The notes: generated by a model from the sequence alone, not told the origin. DNA of 9,645 bases from Nitrososphaerota archaeon (GCA_022565935.1 JADFJY010000039.1:1-9645); one strand, 5' to 3'; shown: positions 1-7,631, counted from the first letter of the stretch. Numbers and translations: made by a program.

Positions 1-269
1 TACATGGTGACAGCTAATTTACGATGCTAATAGTCTAACATATAAAATTCATAAAAGAATGAATTGTTTAACATCATTGACAACGCTTAATGTTCGATTA
101 AAGCGATCATGTAAGATTTTCAATTGATTTCTTAAATTTTTGCAAATATTTGAAAAATATCAAAAAATCAAGATTTCAGAGGTAGAATCAACTGCAAAAA
201 ACAAGAACCCAATTACTAAAGTCTAAATACTTGAAAAATTGAAATTATGAACCTAGCAGGAACGATTAG
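1..269. other. Non-coding upstream region, no gene recognised
   Basis: This is very AT-rich DNA with stops in all frames. The longest ATG-initiated frames I can read here are about 22 codons or fewer and have no promoter at the expected distance. The only structure is an imperfect inverted repeat near 136-158 centred on the perfect 10-bp palindrome CAAATATTTG (143-152), flanked by A- and T-runs. It could be a regulator site for the copper protein downstream or simply AT-rich background. I see no RNA gene. Confidence 0.5.
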
Positions 270-280
270 ATTTATTTAGC
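270..280 (+). promoter_or_regulatory. TATA-like promoter of the blue copper protein gene
   Basis: The stretch ATTTATTTAGC is centred about 29 nt upstream of the ATG at 304. In archaea the TATA box lies about 26-28 nt before the transcription start, so the mRNA would begin at or within a few bases of the start codon. No Shine-Dalgarno sequence is visible between box and ATG, which fits a leaderless transcript. The box is a weak match, so a start a few bases upstream is possible. Confidence 0.45.
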
Positions 281-303
281 ATATAGAAAGTTATGAATCA
301 ATT

Positions 304-915
304 ATGGCAAGTATAGACAAAGTCGCAATTGTATTTACAATGGCAATTGTAGCAATCGCGTTAGGATTTACAGCCACAGGAGGCTCAATCCAAGATGCCG
401 GTCCTACTATCTCTACTCCAATGGTTTCACCTGAAACTTCAGAGCCAAAATCATCAGAAGGTTTTGGTGCAGATTTGGCTGCAGAAATTAGGGAGAGAGC
501 AGGAACTGTAGAACTTGAAGAAGAAGTCATGATGGAAGAAGAAGAAGTCATGATGGAAGAAGAAGAAGTCATGATGGAAGAAGAAGAAGTCATGATGGAA
601 GAATCAACAGAACCAACAACAGTCCATGTTGAAATTCCAGTAGGAACTTCAGTTCCAGGATGTGAAGAATTTAATTCATGTTTTACACCAGCAGACATCT
701 CAATTAATGCTGGAGATACAGTACATTGGATGAATATTGACACAGTCGCACACACAGTAACTGGTGGAAGTCCAGCAGATGGCCCATCAGGCGTATTTGA
801 TAGCAGTCTACTCATGGCAGATGCAGCATTTGCATTTACCTTTGATGAGGCAGGAAGCTATGATTATTTCTGTATGGTTCATCCATGGATGACTGGTAGC
901 ATTTCAGTGAACTAA
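304..915 (+). CDS. Exported blue copper protein (amicyanin/plastocyanin-like cupredoxin)
   Basis: This 203-residue protein is probably a small electron carrier outside the cytoplasmic membrane. Residues 7-24 form a hydrophobic segment that reads as a signal peptide or uncleaved N-terminal anchor; no lipobox is seen. A Pro/Ser/Thr/Glu-rich linker follows and includes a perfect heptad repeat at residues 72-99. The cupredoxin domain spans about 108-203. The type I copper ligands are visible: H150 (in AHTVTGG), C190, H193 and M196 in CMVHPWM. The Cys-x2-His-x2-Met loop has amicyanin rather than plastocyanin spacing (Cys-x2-His-x4-Met). C120 and C126 could form a disulfide. Thaumarchaea commonly carry many such copper proteins for electron transfer, but the partner of this one cannot be told from sequence. 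It stands alone on the plus strand, converging on uvrC with 22 bp between stop codons. The ATG at 304 is chosen because it directly precedes the hydrophobic segment. Confidence 0.9.
   Translation: MASIDKVAIVFTMAIVAIALGFTATGGSIQDAGPTISTPMVSPETSEPKSSEGFGADLAAEIRERAGTVELEEEVMMEEEEVMMEEEEVMMEEEEVMMEESTEPTTVHVEIPVGTSVPGCEEFNSCFTPADISINAGDTVHWMNIDTVAHTVTGGSPADGPSGVFDSSLLMADAAFAFTFDEAGSYDYFCMVHPWMTGSISVN
517..600 (+). repeat. Four perfect 21-bp tandem repeats encoding acidic/Met heptads
   Basis: Four identical 21-bp units run in frame inside the copper protein gene (GTC codons at 526, 547, 568 and 589). Each encodes EEEVMME. The unit is a multiple of three, so gain or loss of copies changes linker length without shifting the frame. 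Identity at every base, including synonymous positions, suggests recent expansion by slippage. The repeat produces the linker between membrane segment and cupredoxin domain. Confidence 0.95.
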
Positions 916-918
916 CCA

Positions 919-955
919 AAATTTTTTTCCTTTTTTCTTATTTTATTTGATTTTT
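919..955 (+). terminator. T-rich terminator of the copper protein gene
   Basis: Just after the stop codon at 913-915 come T7 (922-928), T6 (931-936) and further T-rich runs up to about 957, with no GC-rich hairpin. Oligo-T tracts are the usual intrinsic terminator of archaeal RNA polymerase. The tract overlaps the 3' end of uvrC on the other strand, where it encodes the Lys/Asn/Gln-rich last residues. Confidence 0.6.
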
Positions 956-2524
956 TTGGATAATTCTATTATATGCCACTCCAAATCTATGAGATTCATC
1001 TCTAGCATGCTGTAAAATTTTCAAAGATGATTGGTTTTTTGGAATTACTATGGGATTTTTATTTTTTGGAATATAGACTACTTCATTTTCTTTAGCCAAA
1101 GAAATACACGCAAGTTTCAATCCAAGAGATTCTAAAGATTTTATTGCTGCATTTAGTTGCCCTTTACCACCATCAATTAGTATCAAATCAGGAAGTTTAG
1201 AATGCTCTTCTAGTAATCTATAATATCTTCTTTTTATGACTTCGCCAATCATTGCAAAATCATCTCGTCCAGTTACTGTTTTAATTTTGAATTTTCTATA
1301 TCCTGATTTGTTTGGTTTTCCATCTACAAATCTAGACATTGAACCTACTGCAAAGTCAGTACCATGATTTGAAATATCAAAGCATTCTATAATATTAGGA
1401 ATTTCAGGGAGATTTAGAATCTCTTGTAATTCAACTAATCCTGGTTCACCTCCTTTTGAATGGATTAGTTTGATATTTTTTAAGATTAAATTTACGATAT
1501 CTCGTTTCTTTCCTTTACTTGGTTTCAAGATTTTTACAGTAAATCCTGCTTGCTCTGAAAGTAATGATTCTAATAATTTTTGATTATCAGGAAGTGTGCT
1601 AACAAGAATGAATTTTGGAATTTTATGTGTAGAATAATACTGATAAAGAAAGTTTGAAAAAGAATTATCTCCAACTAGATCAAAGAAGAATTTATCACTA
1701 TCTCTAATCACACCATTAATCATTCTAAAATTCATTACTGTAACAGTCTGTTCTTTGATGCCAATGCCAAAATATTCCTCATCTGAATTTTTAATGTATT
1801 CCATTTTTTGTTTTGTTTGAAGGCTTCCAAGCCGAATCAGAGTATCACGTATTTCTTTTGCACGCTCAAATTGCTGAATTTTAGCTGCCTGATGCATTTC
1901 ATCTTCTAATTTTTTTGTAAAAATTTTGGTCTGGTTTTTACCTTTAAGAACTTCCTCTAATGCAGTGACATGTTTAGAGTATTTTTCTTGTGCATCTTTG
2001 AATTCACATGGACCTTCACAATTTCCTAAATGATATTCTAGACATACTTTTTTTGGAAGAGTTTTACAAATTCTAATTTGGAATGCTTTTCTTAATGTGC
2101 CAATTGTAAGTAATTTTGAACTACCTTGAGTAAAAGGACCAAAAGTTTTTCCTTTACCTAAAAATTTTCCATCTCTAGTTCTCCGTGTTACTAATAGTCG
2201 TGGATATTTTTCATCAGAGATTCGAAGATATGTGTATCTTTGTTGATCTTTTAATTCAATATTGAATCTTGGCCGATATTTTTTTATCATGTTTGATTCT
2301 AAGAGAAAAGCTTCACTCTCATAATCCGTCAAAATAAATTCAATATTTGAAATATTTTCCACTAATTTCTGAGTCTTGTAATTTTGATTCTTTAGAAAAT
2401 ATGTCTTTACTCGATTTTTTAGATTCTTTGCTTTTCCAATGTAGATAATTTTTCCACCAGAATCTTTCATCAAATAGATTCCAGGATTTGTAGGAACTGT
2501 GATTTTTGAAATTTGAAAAGTCAT
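938..2524 (-). CDS. uvrC: Excinuclease ABC subunit C (UvrC), short form without (HhH)2
   Basis: UvrC is recruited by the UvrB-DNA complex and cuts the damaged strand on both sides of the lesion. The N-terminal GIY-YIG nuclease (about 8-95), which makes the 3' cut, shows G15-I16-Y17, Y28-I29-G30, R38 and the metal ligand E76. C153, C161, C169 and C173 match the cysteine cluster reported to hold a [4Fe-4S] centre in bacterial UvrC, although the first spacing differs. A UVR domain at about 204-236 should bind the matching UvrB C-terminal domain. The RNase H-like 5' nuclease (about 375-520) keeps D383 (FDIS), D451 (LIDGGKGQ) and H512 (SHRF). The protein stops at residue 528, soon after HRFGVAYNR, whereas typical bacterial UvrC is about 600 residues with a tandem helix-hairpin-helix tail. 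No such tail can be read in another frame, so this is not an obvious frameshift. The ATG overlaps the uvrA stop as ATGA, implying coupled translation. Confidence 0.97.
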   Translation of the reverse strand: MTFQISKITVPTNPGIYLMKDSGGKIIYIGKAKNLKNRVKTYFLKNQNYKTQKLVENISNIEFILTDYESEAFLLESNMIKKYRPRFNIELKDQQRYTYLRISDEKYPRLLVTRRTRDGKFLGKGKTFGPFTQGSSKLLTIGTLRKAFQIRICKTLPKKVCLEYHLGNCEGPCEFKDAQEKYSKHVTALEEVLKGKNQTKIFTKKLEDEMHQAAKIQQFERAKEIRDTLIRLGSLQTKQKMEYIKNSDEEYFGIGIKEQTVTVMNFRMINGVIRDSDKFFFDLVGDNSFSNFLYQYYSTHKIPKFILVSTLPDNQKLLESLLSEQAGFTVKILKPSKGKKRDIVNLILKNIKLIHSKGGEPGLVELQEILNLPEIPNIIECFDISNHGTDFAVGSMSRFVDGKPNKSGYRKFKIKTVTGRDDFAMIGEVIKRRYYRLLEEHSKLPDLILIDGGKGQLNAAIKSLESLGLKLACISLAKENEVVYIPKNKNPIVIPKNQSSLKILQHARDESHRFGVAYNRIIQKNQIK

Positions 2525-5340
2525 TTTTTAAATAATTTTTTTAAATACTTTCCAGTATAGCTTCCTGGAGCCTTTGCAACATCTTGTGGGGTTCCAACAG
2601 ACACAACTCGACCTCCTTCATCACCACCTTCAGGTCCAAGATCAATTAACCAATCAGAATTTTTAATCACATCCATGTTATGCTCAATTACTACTACGGT
2701 ATTTCCTAAATTTACTAATCTATTAAGTACATCCAATAATTTTTGAACATCTGCAAAATGCAAGCCAGTAGTAGGCTCATCTAAGATGTATAGTGTTTTT
2801 CCAGTATCTCGTTTTGATAATTCAGACGCAAGTTTTACTCTTTGAGCTTCCCCACCAGATAGAGTAGTTGATGACTGTCCAAGTTTGATGTAACCCAACC
2901 CAACATCATAAACTGTCTGTAATTTTCGTTTTATAGAAGGAATGTTCTCAAAGAAATTCAATGCCTCATAAACTGTCATGTTTAAAATATCAGAGATATT
3001 TTTACCCTTGAATAAAACTAATAATGTTTCAGAGTTGTATCTTTTTCCTTTACATTCATCACATTTTACATATACATCAGATAGAAATTGCATTTCAATT
3101 TGTTTGACTCCATCACCATCACATGCAAAACATCGTCCATTAGCTACGTTAAAGGAGAATTGTCCTGGAGCATATCCACGTTCTTTTGATAATTCAGTAT
3201 TTGCATAAAGTTCTCGAATGGGGGTAAATGCTCCAATGTAAGTTGCAGGATTTGAACGAGGAGTTCTACCAATTGGAGATTGATCAATTGCAATTACCTT
3301 ATCAATATTTTCTAAACCAATAATCTCTTTGTGATTTCCTGGTCTGACATTTGATTTGTAAAAATGATTTTCTAGTGTTTTAAGTAAGACATCATTAATC
3401 AGGGTAGACTTTCCAGAACCTGAAACGCCAGTTATTGCTACAAAAAGACCTAGTGGAATTTCAACATCAATTTCTTTTAGATTGTTTTCTGATGCTTTAG
3501 AAATAAATAATGATCCAGAACGATTACGAATTTTGTTTTGTAAATGTATTATAGATTTTTTCTTGAGGTAATCACCTGTAACTGATTTATGACCATTCAG
3601 GATTTTATCCACTGTTCCCTCAAAAACTATATTCCCACCATGCACGCCAGCACCAGGACCTAAATCTATTAGCCAATCCGAATTTCGTATAATTTCTTCG
3701 TCATGCTCTACGATAATTACAGTATTTCCAAGATCTCGTAGCTTTGTTAGCGTTTTAATGAGTCTTTCATTGTCACGTTGATGTAATCCAATTGTAGGTT
3801 CATCAAGAACATACAAAACACCAGTAAGATTTGAGCCAATTTGGGTTGCTAATCTGATTCGTTGAGATTCACCACCAGATAGAGTGGAACTTGACCTGTT
3901 TAATGTAAGATAATTTAGTCCAACATTGGTTAAAAATTCTAAGCGGTCTTTGATCTCTTTGAGAATATCTCTTGCAATGTATTGTTCAGTTTCATTTAAT
4001 TTCAATGTAGAGAAAAAATCATAACAATGATCAATGGATAAATCACAAACATCTATGATTCCTTTGTCATTTATTTTTACTGCAAGAGATTCTGGTTTTA
4101 GTTTTTTTCCATTGCATGAATTACAAGGAGTATCTCTCATGAATTGTTTTAACCACTCACGTTTTGATTCAGATTCTGTCTCCATAAAGACACGTTGCAA
4201 GTTTGGAAGTACACCTTCAAATGCATTAGTGTGTTGCCAAGATGAATCGCCAGATTTTGAGCGATATGTAAAATCAATTAAATCATCTGTTCCATGTAAT
4301 ATAATATTGAGATGTTTAGATTTTATTTTTTCAATTGGAGTCATTAAATCAAAACCAAATTTCTTTCCAACAGATCTTAATGCTTGTCTTCTAAATGATG
4401 AAAACCGCCCACTCCATGGAACAATAGCACCGTCTAAGATAGATTTGGTCTTATCAGGAATTACTAAATCAGAGTCAAACTCCATCTTTACACCCAACCC
4501 ATTACAAGTTTTGCACATACCAAATGGAGAATTAAAAGAAAATGTTCGTGGCTCTAGATCACCTACAGTTAATCCACAATAAGGACATGCATTGTTTTGT
4601 GAGAAAATTTTTTCTGTTTTTTCAAATGAAATCATTACATCTCCCTTTGATGCTTTTATTGCAGTCTGAATTGCCTCAAATAGTCTAGATCTTTCAGATT
4701 TTTCAGTTTTGATTCTATCAACTACAATCTCAATATTATGCCATTTTTGCCTGTCTAATGGAGGAATCTCCTCATCTAGGCTCAGAATTTCACCATTTAG
4801 GCGTATTCTAGAGTACCCATCTTTTTTGATTTGTTCAAATAATTTCTCATATGTTCCCTTTTTTCTTTTAATAATAGGAGATAAAATCAGAATTTTTTTT
4901 CCTTTAAAATCTTTTAGAACAGAATCACAAATTGTTTCAATAGATTGAGTAGAAATTTTTCGCTTACAATTTGTACAATAAGGAATTCCAATTCTTGCAA
5001 AAAGTAATCTCATGTAATCAAAAATTTCAGTAGTTGTACCTACAGTAGAACGGGGATTTTTGTTTGTAGTTTTTTGTTGAATAGAAATTGCAGGAGACAA
5101 ACCTTCAATAGAATCAACATCAGGCTTGTCCATCATTTCTAAAAATTGTCGTGCATATGCAGATAATGATTCAACATACCTTCTCTGGCCTTCAGCATAA
5201 ATGGTGTCAAAAGCTAAAGTTGATTTTCCTGAACCAGACAAGCCACTAATAACAACTAGTTTATTTTTTGGAATATCAATATCTATATTTTTTAGATTAT
5301 GATGTCGCGCTCCACGAATTTTTATTTTATTTTCTTGCAT
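2521..5340 (-). CDS. uvrA: Excinuclease ABC subunit A (UvrA)
   Basis: UvrA is the damage-sensing ATPase that, as a dimer, loads UvrB onto DNA. At 939 residues it has the normal family length and two ABC ATPase modules. The first has Walker A GLSGSGKST (33-41), signature LSGGESQ (487-493) and Walker B VLDEP (511-515). The second has Walker A GVSGSGKST (638-646), signature LSGGEAQ (827-833) and Walker B ILDEP (852-856). Zinc-ligand cysteine pairs are complete: C122/C125 with C406/C409, C252/C255 with C276/C279, and C737/C740 with C760/C763 in the C-terminal finger used for DNA binding. The insertion at about 120-250 corresponds to the UvrB-binding region. It is the middle gene of the operon; its ATG lies inside the last codons of uvrB (14-bp overlap) and its stop overlaps the uvrC start. 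Nothing suggests degeneration. Bacterial-type UvrABC in archaea is generally taken to have been acquired by transfer; the base composition here matches its neighbours, so any transfer is old. Confidence 0.98.
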   Translation of the reverse strand: MQENKIKIRGARHHNLKNIDIDIPKNKLVVISGLSGSGKSTLAFDTIYAEGQRRYVESLSAYARQFLEMMDKPDVDSIEGLSPAISIQQKTTNKNPRSTVGTTTEIFDYMRLLFARIGIPYCTNCKRKISTQSIETICDSVLKDFKGKKILILSPIIKRKKGTYEKLFEQIKKDGYSRIRLNGEILSLDEEIPPLDRQKWHNIEIVVDRIKTEKSERSRLFEAIQTAIKASKGDVMISFEKTEKIFSQNNACPYCGLTVGDLEPRTFSFNSPFGMCKTCNGLGVKMEFDSDLVIPDKTKSILDGAIVPWSGRFSSFRRQALRSVGKKFGFDLMTPIEKIKSKHLNIILHGTDDLIDFTYRSKSGDSSWQHTNAFEGVLPNLQRVFMETESESKREWLKQFMRDTPCNSCNGKKLKPESLAVKINDKGIIDVCDLSIDHCYDFFSTLKLNETEQYIARDILKEIKDRLEFLTNVGLNYLTLNRSSSTLSGGESQRIRLATQIGSNLTGVLYVLDEPTIGLHQRDNERLIKTLTKLRDLGNTVIIVEHDEEIIRNSDWLIDLGPGAGVHGGNIVFEGTVDKILNGHKSVTGDYLKKKSIIHLQNKIRNRSGSLFISKASENNLKEIDVEIPLGLFVAITGVSGSGKSTLINDVLLKTLENHFYKSNVRPGNHKEIIGLENIDKVIAIDQSPIGRTPRSNPATYIGAFTPIRELYANTELSKERGYAPGQFSFNVANGRCFACDGDGVKQIEMQFLSDVYVKCDECKGKRYNSETLLVLFKGKNISDILNMTVYEALNFFENIPSIKRKLQTVYDVGLGYIKLGQSSTTLSGGEAQRVKLASELSKRDTGKTLYILDEPTTGLHFADVQKLLDVLNRLVNLGNTVVVIEHNMDVIKNSDWLIDLGPEGGDEGGRVVSVGTPQDVAKAPGSYTGKYLKKLFKK

Positions 5341-7279
5341 TTTTATATTGAATCTCCTTTTCTATTCTTTTTATTCTATCTCTACATTCTATTGCGCGCT
5401 CAAAGTCTAAATCTTCAGAATATGTTTTCATTTGTGCTTCTAAATCAATAATATCAGTTGTAAGGTCATAAGTTGATTTTAGTTTTGATTCATCTAATAT
5501 TGTTTCTTGTTCTGGAACTGATTTTATAATTGTTGTAGGGATGATATTATGTTCTTGATTATATTGCATTTGTTTTTTCCTACGACGCGTAGTTTCATCT
5601 ATGGCATTTTTCATTGATTGTGTCACATTATCAGCATACATTATCACAGCTCCATGTACATTTCTTGAAGCACGACCAAATGTTTGGATTAGACTTGTAA
5701 AGTTTCTCAAAAATCCTTCCTTATCAGCATCCAAAATTGCTACCAATGAGACTTCAGGAATATCTAATCCTTCTCGCAAAAGATTAATTCCAACAAGAAC
5801 ATCAAATTCGCCTAAACGTAATTGTCGGATTATTTCAGTTCTTTGCAACCCGTCAATTTCTGAATGCATATAGCGTACTCTAACTTGTTTTTTTGATAGA
5901 TATTCAGCCAAATCTTCTGCCATTCTTTTAGTTAGTGTAGTAACTAAAACACGCTCAGAGTTTTCCACTCTTTTGTTTATTTCTTGGATTAAATCATCCA
6001 GTTGACCTTTGGTGGACCTAATCTCAACAGTAGGATCAAGTAAACCAGTAGGTCTTACTAGTTGTTCTGCAATTTTTGAAGATATTTTTCGCTCATATTC
6101 AGAAGGAGTGGCAGAGACAAATATTGTATTTTTAATGTACTCTTCAAACTCTTCAAATTTTAATGGGCGATTATCATATGCACTTGGAAGTCTGAATCCA
6201 TAATTTACTAATTCTTTTTTTCTGGAATAATCACCTTTGTACATTCCATGAAGTTGTGGTAGGGATACATGAGATTCATCAATTACTAAAAGATAATCAT
6301 CTCCAAAAAAATCCATCAAACAAAATGCTTTTTCTCCAGCCTTTCTTCCATCAAAATGCCTAGAATAATTTTCAATTCCAGAACAATAACCTAATTCTTC
6401 AATCATTTCTAAATCATATTTTGTTCGCATCTCAAGTCTTTGATTTTCTAATTCATTTAATTCAGGTAAGCGTTTTTTCAATTCTTCTTTAATAGATTTA
6501 ATAGCTTTTTCTTTAACATCTTTGGAAATTAGATAATGTTTAGCAGGAAAAATTTTAATCTGTGAAATTTTCTTCTTTTCTTTTAGTGATATATGATCAA
6601 GTACAGTAATTTTTTCTACTTCATCACCAAATAGAGAAATTCTAACTAGATCTTCAGAATATGCAGGAGTAACATCAATTGTATCACCTTTAACTCGAAA
6701 GTTTCCAGGTGCAACTTCAGTATCATTTCGTTCATATCTTGCATCAATAAATTTTCGAATGATTTCATTTCGTTTTATTTCATCGCCAGTGTTAATTATT
6801 ATTGATAAATTATCCCAATCTCGAGGGTTGCCAAGGGAGTAGATGCAAGAAACTGTCGATACAATTATCGTAGGCTCTCCTGAAAGAAGCATTGCAGTAG
6901 CCTCTAGTCTTAATTTTTCAATTTTTTCATTGATTTGAGTTTCTTTTTCGATATAGGTATCTGTTTGAGGGAGATAGCTTTCTGGTTGGTAATAGTCATA
7001 GTATGAAACAAAATATCCAACATTATTTTTTGGAAAAAATTGTTTTAATTCGGAATAAAGCTGTGCCGCAAGAGTTTTGTTATGAGACATTACCAAAGTA
7101 TTTTTTCCAGTCCTAGCGATGACATTTGCAACTGAAAAGGTCTTACCACTTCCTGTGACCCCAAGTAAAGTTTGAACTGTTCCTTTTTTTACACCTTCAA
7201 CTAGTGTATCAATGGCTTGTGGTTGATCTCCAGTAGGTTCAAAATCAGATGTTAACTCAAATTGCGATATTTGTTCCAA
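5327..7279 (-). CDS. uvrB: Excinuclease ABC subunit B (UvrB), TTG start
   Basis: UvrB is the helicase-like subunit that verifies the lesion and recruits UvrC. In its 650 residues are Walker A GVTGSGKT (40-47), the aromatic beta-hairpin that is inserted between the strands (about 91-109, YYDYYQPESYLPQTDTY), the DESH Walker B box (334-337), SATP (389-392), and helicase motif VI QTFGRASR (532-539). A C-terminal UVR domain (about 606-642) pairs with UvrC. The start is TTG at 7279: an in-frame TGA lies at 7294-7292, no ATG or GTG lies between it and the conserved TGDQPQAI segment (16-23), and the next Met (64) is beyond Walker A. A GAGG stretch (7293-7290) resembles a Shine-Dalgarno site, but the TATA box about 27 nt upstream predicts transcription starting at the TTG, which would leave GAGG out of the mRNA. 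It is the first gene of the uvrB-uvrA-uvrC operon. Confidence 0.97.
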   Translation of the reverse strand: MEQISQFELTSDFEPTGDQPQAIDTLVEGVKKGTVQTLLGVTGSGKTFSVANVIARTGKNTLVMSHNKTLAAQLYSELKQFFPKNNVGYFVSYYDYYQPESYLPQTDTYIEKETQINEKIEKLRLEATAMLLSGEPTIIVSTVSCIYSLGNPRDWDNLSIIINTGDEIKRNEIIRKFIDARYERNDTEVAPGNFRVKGDTIDVTPAYSEDLVRISLFGDEVEKITVLDHISLKEKKKISQIKIFPAKHYLISKDVKEKAIKSIKEELKKRLPELNELENQRLEMRTKYDLEMIEELGYCSGIENYSRHFDGRKAGEKAFCLMDFFGDDYLLVIDESHVSLPQLHGMYKGDYSRKKELVNYGFRLPSAYDNRPLKFEEFEEYIKNTIFVSATPSEYERKISSKIAEQLVRPTGLLDPTVEIRSTKGQLDDLIQEINKRVENSERVLVTTLTKRMAEDLAEYLSKKQVRVRYMHSEIDGLQRTEIIRQLRLGEFDVLVGINLLREGLDIPEVSLVAILDADKEGFLRNFTSLIQTFGRASRNVHGAVIMYADNVTQSMKNAIDETTRRRKKQMQYNQEHNIIPTTIIKSVPEQETILDESKLKSTYDLTTDIIDLEAQMKTYSEDLDFERAIECRDRIKRIEKEIQYKNARK

Positions 7280-7298
7280 TAGATAAGATCCTCAAAAA

Positions 7299-7316
7299 CT
7301 GAACTTATAGCTAGCG
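7299..7316 (-). promoter_or_regulatory. uvrB promoter, downstream copy of the duplicated 17-bp element
   Basis: On the minus strand this reads CGCTAGCTATAAGTTCA. TATAAG is centred about 27 nt before the uvrB TTG, the normal archaeal TATA distance for a leaderless transcript. The preceding CGCTAG covers the position of the TFB-recognition element and contains the 6-bp palindrome GCTAGC. The same 17 bases recur at 7484-7500. Sequence conservation on both sides of the TATA core suggests that more than the TATA box is under constraint, perhaps a regulator site. Confidence 0.7.
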
Positions 7317-7364
7317 TTTGTAGAGTAAAAACCAGAGGTCAATCTAATTTTAATCACAGTTACA

Positions 7365-7463
7365 TTATAAGCCATATTTTGGATTACAAATAACACAATC
7401 TAATAGACATTTGTCTATTGGGCAATATCCACAAACTTGTTTTTTTGGTTGTGATTTATCCAA
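7365..7463 (-). CDS. Small Cys-rich protein (32 aa), leaderless TTG start
   Basis: I do not recognise this family. The 32-codon frame reads from TTG at 7463 to TAA at 7367-7365. A Lys/Gln-rich start is followed by CGYCPIDKCLLDCVIC (residues 11-26), so five cysteines are spaced C-x2-C-x4-C-x3-C-x2-C, and the protein ends NPKYGL. Two CxxC pairs plus a central Cys look like a zinc knuckle or a small metal/Fe-S site; which one cannot be told. No ATG or GTG is available in frame after the upstream TAA. Support for the TTG is the promoter: its TATA lies exactly 31 nt before the codon, the same distance and the same 17-bp sequence as for uvrB. Only about 86 bp separate its stop from the uvrB start with no strong T-tract, so read-through into uvrB is possible. 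The alternative is a chance open frame between two tandem promoters. Confidence 0.55.
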   Translation of the reverse strand: MDKSQPKKQVCGYCPIDKCLLDCVICNPKYGL

Positions 7464-7483
7464 TTCTCTATTTACGACTAAAT

Positions 7484-7500
7484 TGAACTTATAGCTAGCG
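7484..7500 (-). promoter_or_regulatory. Upstream copy of the 17-bp promoter element, before the Cys-rich ORF
   Basis: This is an exact 17-base match to the element in front of uvrB (plus-strand TGAACTTATAGCTAGCG), 184 bp further upstream and in the same orientation. The TATA (minus-strand CTATAAG, 7494-7488) lies 31 nt before the TTG of the Cys-rich ORF. The spacing is identical to the uvrB copy although the intervening bases differ, so the two promoters share position and core but not their whole surroundings. It could also act as a second promoter for uvrBAC. Confidence 0.6.
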
Positions 7501-7631
7501 AATATGAAATAAAACTCAGAGATTCCACATTACATCATGCCAACCAAGCGATAAAAAATAATCCACATCATATGAAAATGAAGAATAATTCTCAATAAAA
7601 TAGAATTTTAGATAATAACATCAAACTAAAA

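Noticed and set aside
59..127. 22-codon plus-strand frame in the left intergenic region
   Set aside because: It is no longer than expected by chance, and the nearest TATA-like sequence is only about 16 nt upstream.
517..600. CRISPR-like array
   Set aside because: The units are directly adjacent with no spacers and lie in frame inside a gene.
291..815. Long minus-strand open frame opposite the copper protein with Ser/Ile/Met/Thr repeats
   Set aside because: It is the antisense shadow of the 21-bp tandem repeat and the cupredoxin gene; the plus frame has a signal segment and all copper ligands.
850..937. A frameshifted (HhH)2 tail downstream of uvrC
   Set aside because: The region beyond the stop is the 3' end of the copper protein gene on the other strand and gives no HhH-like GxGxx motif on the minus strand.
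2978..6203. Several plus-strand open frames of 64-182 codons inside uvrA and uvrB
   Set aside because: They lie opposite intact, motif-complete UvrA and UvrB and show no recognisable domains or promoters.
7290..7293. GAGG as a functional Shine-Dalgarno site for uvrB
   Set aside because: The TATA box position predicts transcription starting at the TTG, downstream of GAGG. It would matter only if a further upstream promoter reads through.
7510..7545. C/D-box guide RNA (minus-strand ATGATGT then CTGA 12 nt later)
   Set aside because: The C box has a mismatch, and no credible second C'/D pair or terminal stem is visible.
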